Position numbers and translations under genes: made by a program. This document shows, piece by piece, positions 1 to 4,981 of a stretch of DNA of 21,784 nucleotides. The stretch spans positions 1 to 21,784 of the forward strand of contig CAZHOV010000098.1 in NCBI GenBank assembly GCA_964534315.1, in the 5' to 3' direction. How positions within the stretch are numbered: the first letter of the stretch is position 1; each line of letters starts with the position of its first letter. Below the pieces are notes generated by a model. It saw only the letters and a program-made list of their open reading frames with translations, was not told the origin of the DNA and did no database searches. The stretch is from CAZHOV01 sp964534315 (lineage in GTDB: Bacteria > Bacteroidota > Bacteroidia > Chitinophagales > Saprospiraceae).

Positions 1-53
1 AGAGCACTTCCATGGTAAGGAAGGGGTCGGGGGTTCAAATCCCTTCATTGGCT
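1..53 (+). tRNA. tRNA-Thr (anticodon GGU), 5' end missing
   Basis: This is the 3' part of a tRNA cut by the window edge; the first base corresponds to about position 21, so the acceptor 5' strand and most of the D arm are missing. The anticodon stem is 7-11 paired with 19-23, around the 7-base loop 12-18 whose anticodon 14-16 is GGT (threonine). The T arm is 29-33 with 41-45 around loop TTCAAAT, and the acceptor 3' strand is 46-52 followed by discriminator T53. No CCA is encoded. A tRNA-Thr immediately before tuf is the usual arrangement in Bacteroidota, where a tRNA cluster is often read together with tuf. Confidence 0.93.
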
Positions 54-122
54 CTATATTTTTATTGTTGAACATATTTTTTGTTTAATTTATTTTTTAC
101 TGATTTATTAAACTTTTTACAG

Positions 123-1319
123 ATGGCTAAGGAAACCTTTGATAGGAGTAAACCTCACTTGAATATCGGTACAATCGGTCACGTTGACCACGGTAAAACC
201 ACTTTGACAGCTGCCATCACATATGTACTGTCACAAGATGGTTTAGCCGACAAGCAAGATTACGACTCAATTGACGCCGCTCCTGAAGAAAAAGAAAGAG
301 GTATTACTATTAATACCGCACACGTTGAATACCAAACGGAAAATCGTCACTACGCGCACGTGGATTGTCCAGGTCACGCGGATTACGTAAAAAACATGGT
401 AACGGGTGCTGCTCAAATGGATGGTGCTATTCTTGTTGTTGCTGCAACAGATGGACCAATGCCTCAAACCCGCGAACACATCCTTCTTGCTCGTCAGGTA
501 GGTGTGCCGAAAATCGTGGTATTTATGAATAAAGTTGATCTCGTAGACGATGAAGAGATGCTTGAACTGGTAGAGATGGAAGTTCGTGAACTACTGGATC
601 AATACGAATTTGATGGTGACAATGCTGCTATTGTAGCTGGTTCTGCCCTTAAAGCACTAGAAGATGATGCTGACGCAGTAGCAAAGATCAAGGAATTGAT
701 GGCTGCCGTAGATGCAGAGATTCCTGAGCCAGAGCGTTTGGTGGATCAGCCTTTCTTGATGCCTATCGAGGATGTCTTTTCTATCACTGGTCGTGGTACG
801 GTAGCAACCGGACGTATCGAGCGCGGTGTGATCAATGTAGGGGATGCCGTTGAGATCGTAGGGATGATGAAAGAAGGCGAAAAGCCAATGAACTCTACCG
901 TTACCGGAGTTGAGATGTTCCGTAAGATCCTTGACAGAGGAGAAGCTGGTGATAATGCCGGTATCCTTCTTCGTGGTATTGAAAAAGAAGCGATCAAGAG
1001 AGGTATGGTAATTTGTAAGCCAGGTTCGGTAAATCCGCACAAACACTTTAAGTGTGAGGTATACGTTCTTGGTAAAGACGAAGGTGGACGACATACTCCA
1101 TTCTTTAACGGATACCGCCCTCAGTTTTACTTCCGTACAACAGATGTAACCGGAGATGTTACGCTTCCTGATGGTGTTGAAATGGTTATGCCTGGTGATA
1201 ACGTATCACTGGAAGTGAAATTGATCAACACAATCGCTATGGAAAAAGGTCTTCGCTTCGCGATCCGTGAAGGTGGACGTACCGTAGGTGCAGGTCAGGT
1301 GACTGAGATTATTGAATAA
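123..1319 (+). CDS. tuf: Translation elongation factor Tu
   Basis: This encodes EF-Tu, the GTPase that carries aminoacyl-tRNA to the ribosomal A site in the cytoplasm. The 398-residue protein has every nucleotide-binding motif: G1 GHVDHGKT at 19-26, switch I RGITIN at 59-64, G3 DCPGH at 81-85, G4 NKVD at 136-139 and G5 around SAL at 174-176, followed by the two beta-barrel domains ending in GGRTVGAGQVTEI. I chose the ATG at 123 because MAKETFDRSKPHLNIGTIGHVDHGKTT is the conserved family start. A longer frame opens at 81 but adds 14 non-conserved residues. There is no Shine-Dalgarno sequence; the start is preceded by ACTTTTTACAG. It sits between tRNA-Thr and tRNA-Trp and is probably co-transcribed with them. 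Confidence 0.98.
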   Translation: MAKETFDRSKPHLNIGTIGHVDHGKTTLTAAITYVLSQDGLADKQDYDSIDAAPEEKERGITINTAHVEYQTENRHYAHVDCPGHADYVKNMVTGAAQMDGAILVVAATDGPMPQTREHILLARQVGVPKIVVFMNKVDLVDDEEMLELVEMEVRELLDQYEFDGDNAAIVAGSALKALEDDADAVAKIKELMAAVDAEIPEPERLVDQPFLMPIEDVFSITGRGTVATGRIERGVINVGDAVEIVGMMKEGEKPMNSTVTGVEMFRKILDRGEAGDNAGILLRGIEKEAIKRGMVICKPGSVNPHKHFKCEVYVLGKDEGGRHTPFFNGYRPQFYFRTTDVTGDVTLPDGVEMVMPGDNVSLEVKLINTIAMEKGLRFAIREGGRTVGAGQVTEIIE

Positions 1320-1346
1320 TAATACATCGAACAATAGAATAAGTAT

Positions 1347-1388
1347 ACAAATAAAGTATGCCGTCTTGTTATGGCATGCTTTATTTGT
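1347..1388 (+). terminator. 16-bp hairpin after tuf (terminator or processing site)
   Basis: Arms 1347-1362 and 1373-1388 pair over 16 bp with one G-U pair, around a 10-nt loop. The hairpin starts 28 nt after the tuf stop and ends 22 nt before tRNA-Trp. The arm bases are A/T-rich outside (ACAAATAAAG) and G/C-rich inside (TATGCC). There is no long U tract behind it, so it could be a partial terminator that lowers read-through from tuf into secE, or an RNase site that frees the tRNA. The pairing is seen directly; the role is inferred. Confidence 0.6.
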
Positions 1389-1410
1389 AGCTTTAAATAT
1401 AAGCTAATAC

Positions 1411-1483
1411 ACGGGCATAGCTCAACTGGTAGAGCGACGGTCTCCAAAACCGTAGGCTGAGGGTTCGAGTCCTTCTGCCCGTG
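1411..1483 (+). tRNA. tRNA-Trp (anticodon CCA)
   Basis: This is a complete cloverleaf. The acceptor stem ACGGGCA (1411-1417) pairs with TGCCCGT (1476-1482), with discriminator G1483. The anticodon stem 1437-1441/1449-1453 encloses the loop CTCCAAA, whose anticodon is CCA at 1444-1446 (tryptophan). The T arm has the GGTTCGAGTCC signature. No CCA tail is encoded. Its position between tuf and secE is conserved in Bacteroidota and many other bacteria, so it is probably cut out of a longer transcript. Confidence 0.97.
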
Positions 1484-1517
1484 CTGTTTTCCCAATACTG
1501 GGGTATTTTATTTAAAC

Positions 1518-1533
1518 GACTGCGGTAGCGGTC
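1518..1533 (+). promoter_or_regulatory. Small hairpin 13 nt before secE
   Basis: GACTGC (1518-1523) pairs with GCGGTC (1528-1533) over 6 bp, one of them G-U, around the 4-nt loop GGTA. It ends 13 nt before the secE ATG at 1547. A second short stem, AATAC/GTATT at 1494-1507, lies just after the tRNA. They may mark the 5' end left after tRNA processing or affect secE translation. Both are short enough to be chance. Confidence 0.25.
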
Positions 1534-1546
1534 AGGATTAGAGGTT

Positions 1547-1735
1547 ATGCAAAAAATTATTTTATACATCAAGGAAAGCTATAACGAGCTTGTTAACAAA
1601 GTTACTTGGCCAACATGGGCGAATCTTCAGAGCAGCACCATACTGGTTATAATAGCTACAGCTATTTTAGCTTCTGTTATCTTTTTGATGGATACCGTTT
1701 CAAAGCAGGTTTTGGATTTAATTTATCCGGGATAA
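1547..1735 (+). CDS. secE: Preprotein translocase subunit SecE
   Basis: This encodes SecE, the small essential membrane subunit that clamps SecY in the Sec translocon. The 62-residue protein is the short single-span form usual outside the enterobacteria. Residues 1-18 form an amphipathic cytoplasmic helix (YIKESYNELVNKV). The family signature VTWPT is at 19-23, and one hydrophobic span covers about 31-49 (TILVIIATAILASVIFLMD). The pairing of secE directly with nusG, 52 nt away, is nearly universal in bacteria. There is no clear Shine-Dalgarno sequence; AGAGG ends only 2 nt before the ATG, too close to work normally. Confidence 0.96.
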   Translation: MQKIILYIKESYNELVNKVTWPTWANLQSSTILVIIATAILASVIFLMDTVSKQVLDLIYPG

Positions 1736-1736
1736 T

Positions 1737-1784
1737 TGCAAGATCAGGGGGTGAAGATTTAAATTGTAAAAGAAAAATCTTGCA
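1737..1784 (+). promoter_or_regulatory. Inverted repeat in the secE-nusG spacer
   Basis: TGCAAGAT (1737-1744) and ATCTTGCA (1777-1784) are perfect complements 32 nt apart. The second arm ends 3 nt before the nusG ATG, so the stem would bring the spacer together and might occlude or expose the nusG start. The arms are only 8 bp and the loop is long, so its stability is uncertain. Confidence 0.25.
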
Positions 1785-1787
1785 GTA

Positions 1788-2336
1788 ATGGCAGAAGAAA
1801 AAAAATGGTATTCCTTAAGGGTAATCAGTGGTAAAGAACGAAAGATCAAAGAACGTATCGAAATGGAAATTCAACGTTCAGGATGGGGAGATTATGTCAC
1901 GAATATTTTAGTGCCTACGGAGAAAGTGTATAAGATACGCAGCGGAAAGAAAGTTATTTCGGAACGTAATATTCTGCCTGGTTATATTTTGATTGAAGCC
2001 GTTCCTTCGAAGTTTAGCGGCGAGATTATTTCGGCTATTGCTAATGTCCCTAACGTGATCCACTTTCTTGGCAAAGGAAACCCCATTCCCATGAGAGCCT
2101 CTGAAGCTAATCGGATGTTAGGTAAGGTTGACGAATCACAAGAGGTGGGGGAGTCGCTCATCGAACCGTTTATCGTTGGCGAAACCGTCAAAATTATTGA
2201 CGGCCCGTTCAGCGAATTCGTTGGAGACATACAGGAAGTAAATGAAGAAAAGAAGAAGTTAAAAGTTATTGTAAAAATATTTGGAAGGGGAACTGAGGTA
2301 GAACTGAATTTCATGCAGGTAGAGAAAACTAGTTAG
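1788..2336 (+). CDS. nusG: Transcription termination/antitermination factor NusG
   Basis: NusG binds RNA polymerase at the clamp, reduces pausing, and links polymerase to Rho or to ribosomal protein S10. The 182-residue protein has the NGN domain at about 5-110, with the typical opening KKWYSLRVISGKE at 5-17 and the LPGYILIE segment at 63-70. The KOW domain follows at about 128-180 (VGETVKIIDGPFSEFVGDI at 130-148). Length and layout are those of ordinary NusG, not of the specialised paralogues that serve capsule loci. It stands between secE and rplK, as expected. The stop is TAG and the start has no Shine-Dalgarno sequence. Confidence 0.97.
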   Translation: MAEEKKWYSLRVISGKERKIKERIEMEIQRSGWGDYVTNILVPTEKVYKIRSGKKVISERNILPGYILIEAVPSKFSGEIISAIANVPNVIHFLGKGNPIPMRASEANRMLGKVDESQEVGESLIEPFIVGETVKIIDGPFSEFVGDIQEVNEEKKKLKVIVKIFGRGTEVELNFMQVEKTS

Positions 2337-2371
2337 CCTTTCTTTTTTTTGGTAGTAAAATCCGTATAAAA

Positions 2372-2830
2372 ATGGCAAAAGAAGTAGATGTACTAATAAA
2401 ACTCCAGGTTAGAGGCGGGCAAGCCAATCCTGCTCCTCCTGTTGGTCCTGCCCTTGGTGCTAAAGGGGTCAATATCATGGAATTCTGCAAGCGGTTCAAT
2501 GCAAAGACGCAGGAGCAGCAAGGAAAAGTACTGCCGGTAGTTATTACTGTATTTAAGGACAAGTCCTTTGAGTTTGTTGTCAAAACAACGCCCGCGGCCG
2601 TCCAGTTAATGGATGCTGCCAAGTTAAAAAAAGGATCGTCCGTACCTAACCGCGATAAAGTGGGCTCTGTCACCTGGGATCAGGTTAAGGCTATTGCGGA
2701 AGATAAAATGTCCGATCTGAATGCCTTTACCATGGACTCCGCCATGAAAATGGTTGCTGGTACGGCCAGAAGTATGGGAATTACCGTGAGTGGTAACCCA
2801 CCGTGGGAAGAAGCAGAAGCTAACGCCTAA
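2372..2830 (+). CDS. rplK: 50S ribosomal protein L11
   Basis: L11 binds 23S rRNA at the GTPase-associated centre, where elongation and release factors act. The 152-residue protein begins with MAKEVDVLIKLQVRGGQA and has the proline-rich N-terminal segment NPAPPVGPALGAKGVNIMEFCK at 19-40, which in the family contacts thiostrepton and EF-G. The C-terminal rRNA-binding domain contains TTPAAVQLMDAA (72-83) and the conserved GTARSMGI (130-137). The tail WEEAEANA is slightly longer than in E. coli (142 residues). It lies 35 nt after nusG and is followed by an unusually long 151-nt spacer before its usual partner rplA. Confidence 0.98.
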   Translation: MAKEVDVLIKLQVRGGQANPAPPVGPALGAKGVNIMEFCKRFNAKTQEQQGKVLPVVITVFKDKSFEFVVKTTPAAVQLMDAAKLKKGSSVPNRDKVGSVTWDQVKAIAEDKMSDLNAFTMDSAMKMVAGTARSMGITVSGNPPWEEAEANA

Positions 2831-2848
2831 CATAAAAAATAAGCAGAT

Positions 2849-2953
2849 GGAAATGCCATGGAGCATTTTCAGCCGCTTCGAAGAAGCATATAGCGTGTCA
2901 AAAGAATGCGATAAGTAATTTCTGGCACCTTAGGGAGAGGCAAAAAAAGCCTC
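2849..2953 (+). promoter_or_regulatory. Structured rplK-rplA spacer, possible L1 regulatory site
   Basis: Three hairpins lie in this spacer. The first is 2849-2856 with 2863-2870 (8 bp, one G-U, 6-nt loop). The second is GCTTC 2875-2879 with GAAGC 2883-2887. The third is GAGGC 2937-2941 with GCCTC 2949-2953 around an A-rich 7-nt loop. Below the third, AGG 2932-2934 can pair with CCT 2961-2963, leaving an asymmetric internal loop of 2 by 7 nt. L1 is known to repress its own mRNA by binding a copy of its 23S site, which is a stem with an asymmetric loop. In E. coli that site precedes rplK; here the best room is just before rplA. The role is inferred. Confidence 0.4.
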
Positions 2954-2981
2954 GTTATTACCTCACTTTAAAAAAATTATA

Positions 2982-3680
2982 ATGGGAAAAGTTGCAAAAA
3001 GAAGAAAAGCAGCAGATGAAAAGGTGGATAGAGAAAAGATGTATTCACTGCGGGAGGCGATGTCTTTGGTCAAAGAAGTAAATCTCGCCCGATTTGATGC
3101 TTCCGTAGATTTACACATCCGATTGGGTGTAGATCCAAGAAAAGCCGATCAGGCGATTCGCGGAACAACTACGTTGCCGCACGGAACGGGAAAAACCAAG
3201 CGTGTAATGGTTTTTTGTTCTCCGGATAAAGAAGCCGAAGCTAAAGAAGCTGGGGCGGATCATGTTGGATTAGATGATCTGGTACAGAAAGTTCAGGGTG
3301 GTTGGACCGATGTAGATGTGGTTATTGCTACTCCCAACGTTATGGCGCAGGTAGGTAGGCTAGGACGAATTCTAGGCCCCCGGGGACTTATGCCTAATCC
3401 AAAAACAGGAACGGTTACTTTTGATGTCGGACCGGCGGTTGAAGAGGTGAAGAAAGGTAAAATTGCCTTTAGAGTTGATAAGTATGGTATTATTCATGCG
3501 CCTGTCGGTCGGGTTAGTTTTGGTGCAGAGAAGTTGGTCGAAAATGCATGGGAACTGCTGGAAACGTTAAACCGAATGAAGCCCTCGTCAGCTAAAGGGG
3601 CTTACATGAAGTCAATTACCGTGGCGAGCACTATGAGCCCCGGTATTAAAGTCGAAACGAAATCGCTGAATAAGGAATAA
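2982..3680 (+). CDS. rplA: 50S ribosomal protein L1
   Basis: L1 forms the mobile L1 stalk that guides deacylated tRNA out of the E site, and in many bacteria it also represses translation of its own operon. The 232-residue protein has the usual two-domain form: domain I is built from both ends of the chain and domain II from the middle. The family signature is clear at IATPNVMAQVGRLGRILGP followed by RGLMPNPKTGTVT, with GIIHAPVGRVSF and KGAYMKSITVASTMSPGI near the C terminus. It starts at an ATG preceded by AAAAAAATTATA and follows the structured 151-nt spacer. rplJ starts only 36 nt downstream. Confidence 0.98.
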   Translation: MGKVAKRRKAADEKVDREKMYSLREAMSLVKEVNLARFDASVDLHIRLGVDPRKADQAIRGTTTLPHGTGKTKRVMVFCSPDKEAEAKEAGADHVGLDDLVQKVQGGWTDVDVVIATPNVMAQVGRLGRILGPRGLMPNPKTGTVTFDVGPAVEEVKKGKIAFRVDKYGIIHAPVGRVSFGAEKLVENAWELLETLNRMKPSSAKGAYMKSITVASTMSPGIKVETKSLNKE

Positions 3681-3716
3681 TCTCTAATTAAGAATCTCAT
3701 TTAAATCTATAATAAA

Positions 3717-4253
3717 ATGACTAGAGCTGAAAAAACAGCAGTCATCGAAACACTAAAAACGAAACTTGAAGAAAGTTCTTTCTTCTACATTACCGATTCC
3801 TCTACCTTAACGGTAGCAGAAATCAATGATTTCAGAAGAAAGTGTTTCGAGAAAGGCGTAGAAGTAAAGGTGGTTAAAAATACCTTGGTTAAGAAAGCGA
3901 TGGACGCTGCTCCGGAGGATCGCAATTACGAAGGCCTTTACGAAGCGTTAAAGGGACCGTCAACCTTTATGTTTGCGGAAACCTCTAATTTACCGGCAAA
4001 AATTATAGAAGAATTCCGAAAGGATCATGAACGGCCCTTACTTAAAGCGGCTTACATTGATACCGATATTTTCTTAGGCGATGATCAGATTGAAGCACTT
4101 TCTAAGCTGAAATCTAAAGAAGATCTAATCGGCGAAGTTATCGGACTGTTACAATCACCAATGCGCAATGTGATCGGCTCGCTTCAGTCAGGTGGTCAAA
4201 CCATCATGTCTTTGTTGAAAGCCCTTGAAGAACGAGAAGGCGGCGATAACTAA
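3717..4253 (+). CDS. rplJ: 50S ribosomal protein L10
   Basis: L10 anchors dimers of L7/L12 to the ribosome, forming the base of the stalk that recruits translational GTPases. The 178-residue protein has the N-terminal rRNA-binding domain (about 1-130), including FFYITDSSTLTVAEINDFRRK and VVKNTLVKKAM. It ends in the long helix that binds L7/L12 dimers (about 135-178, ending LLKALEEREGGDN). It is followed by rplL after 90 nt, as in almost all bacteria. The gap to rplA is only 36 nt, too short for the roughly 150-nt L10 leader found before rplJ in E. coli and Bacillus. Confidence 0.97.
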   Translation: MTRAEKTAVIETLKTKLEESSFFYITDSSTLTVAEINDFRRKCFEKGVEVKVVKNTLVKKAMDAAPEDRNYEGLYEALKGPSTFMFAETSNLPAKIIEEFRKDHERPLLKAAYIDTDIFLGDDQIEALSKLKSKEDLIGEVIGLLQSPMRNVIGSLQSGGQTIMSLLKALEEREGGDN

Positions 4254-4274
4254 TATATTGGTGTTATTATTTTA

Positions 4275-4305
4275 TTTGGCTTCCAAGTTCACGCACATAT
4301 ATAAG
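4275..4305 (+). promoter_or_regulatory. Weak candidate promoter ahead of rplL
   Basis: TTTG at 4275-4278 matches the Bacteroidota -33 element. Exactly 19 nt later TATATAAG (4298-4305) resembles the -7 element TAnnTTTG with two mismatches. It would give an extra transcript of rplL, whose product is needed in about four copies per ribosome. The match is imperfect in an A/T-rich spacer and may be chance. Confidence 0.2.
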
Positions 4306-4343
4306 TGTAATTAAATTAAAAAAAGATCTTAAACTAGGTAATC

Positions 4344-4727
4344 ATGGCAGATTTAAAAGAACTTGCAGAAACGCTTGTTAACCTCACTGTAAAAGATGTT
4401 AACGAGCTTGCAACCATATTAAAAGACGAATACAACATCGAACCTGCTGCTGCGGCAGTTGCAGTTGCAGCTGGCCCAGGTGGCGAAGGCGGTGAAGGTG
4501 GCGGAGCAGCTGAGCAAACAGAATTCGATGTAATTCTGAATTCTGCAGGTGCTGCAAAACTGAAAGTTGTAAAAGAAGTTAAAAACCTTCTTGGTCTAGG
4601 ACTTAAAGACGCTAAAGCACTTGTTGATGGCGCTCCGGGTCCAGTTAAAGAAGGAGTTCCTAAAGAAGAAGCTGAAAGTATAAAAGCAGCTCTGGAAGGC
4701 GTTGGTGCAGAAATTGAATTGAAATAA
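4344..4727 (+). CDS. rplL: 50S ribosomal protein L7/L12
   Basis: L7/L12 forms the flexible ribosomal stalk that recruits EF-Tu, EF-G and release factors. The 127-residue acidic protein has the N-terminal dimerisation domain (1-32, MADLKELAETLVNLTVKDVNELATILKDEY), a hinge at about 33-58, and the conserved C-terminal factor-binding domain (59-127) with LKVVKEVKNLLGLGLKDAKALVD. The hinge begins alanine-rich, like E. coli, but continues as GPGGEGGEGGGAAEQTE, a glycine/glutamate run that should be especially flexible; glycine-rich hinges are common in this phylum. The gene stands alone between 90-nt and 254-nt spacers, which fits separate control of its higher expression. Confidence 0.98.
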   Translation: MADLKELAETLVNLTVKDVNELATILKDEYNIEPAAAAVAVAAGPGGEGGEGGGAAEQTEFDVILNSAGAAKLKVVKEVKNLLGLGLKDAKALVDGAPGPVKEGVPKEEAESIKAALEGVGAEIELK

Positions 4728-4739
4728 TCAATTCGTTTG

Positions 4740-4775
4740 AAGCAGCTCGTTGACGCTTTAGGCACGAACTTGCTT
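4740..4775 (+). promoter_or_regulatory. rplL-rpoB spacer hairpin 1
   Basis: AAGCA (4740-4744) pairs with TGCTT (4771-4775), and inside it TCGT (4747-4750) pairs with ACGA (4764-4767), with a small internal loop between the two helices and a 13-nt apical loop. It begins 12 nt after the rplL stop. It is the weakest of the four stems in this spacer. Confidence 0.4.
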
Positions 4776-4778
4776 AAA

Positions 4779-4812
4779 AGGCTTAGCTAATATGTATTTA
4801 TTGGCTAGGCCT
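4779..4812 (+). promoter_or_regulatory. rplL-rpoB spacer hairpin 2 (14 bp)
   Basis: Arms 4779-4792 and 4799-4812 pair over 14 consecutive bp around a 6-nt loop. Two of the pairs are G-U, at T4783/G4808 and T4788/G4803. This is a stable stem with no U tract behind it, so it resembles an attenuator or RNase III-type processing site more than a full terminator. In E. coli the same spacer is known to hold an attenuator and an RNase III site; equivalence here is inferred from position and structure only. Confidence 0.6.
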
Positions 4813-4820
4813 ATTGCCGT

Positions 4821-4861
4821 CTATAGAATTATTTATTATTTTATGAAAATACCTTCTATAG
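4821..4861 (+). promoter_or_regulatory. rplL-rpoB spacer hairpin 3
   Basis: CTATAGAA (4821-4828) and TTCTATAG (4854-4861) are perfect 8-bp complements separated by a 25-nt A/T-rich loop. It could be an RNA stem or a DNA-level inverted repeat. It is less stable than hairpins 2 and 4. Confidence 0.35.
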
Positions 4862-4905
4862 TTTGCGCAAGAATAAACAATTCATATTATTTATAGGTTA
4901 AGTTT

Positions 4906-4934
4906 AAGCAACTATTTTTATTAAAATATTGCTT
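4906..4934 (+). promoter_or_regulatory. rplL-rpoB spacer hairpin 4 (12 bp, one bulge)
   Basis: AAGCAA (4906-4911) and TATTTT (4913-4918) pair with AAAATA (4923-4928) and TTGCTT (4929-4934), giving 12 bp with a single bulged C at 4912 and the 4-nt loop TATT. It ends 47 nt before the rpoB ATG. A bulged stem close to the gene start could be a protein or RNase site that controls rpoB translation. Confidence 0.5.
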
Positions 4935-4981
4935 TATGGAATGATCTATTTTGATGTTCCACTAATCTCTAAACTAAACTA

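Noticed and set aside
83..113. GTTTAAT/ATTAAAC inverted repeat before tuf
   Set aside because: Seven A/T-rich pairs around a 17-nt loop in an A/T-rich spacer are expected by chance.
81..122. Upstream in-frame extension of tuf by 14 residues
   Set aside because: The added residues (MFNLFFTDLLNFLQ) are not part of EF-Tu, while MAKETFDRSK is the conserved start at 123.
657..1094. Long open frame opposite tuf on the - strand (145 codons)
   Set aside because: It lies wholly inside tuf with no own context or recognisable domain; a codon-bias artefact.
4334..4765. Long open frame opposite rplL on the - strand (143 codons)
   Set aside because: It is a shadow of the biased rplL codons, low-complexity in alanine, proline and serine, with no recognisable protein.
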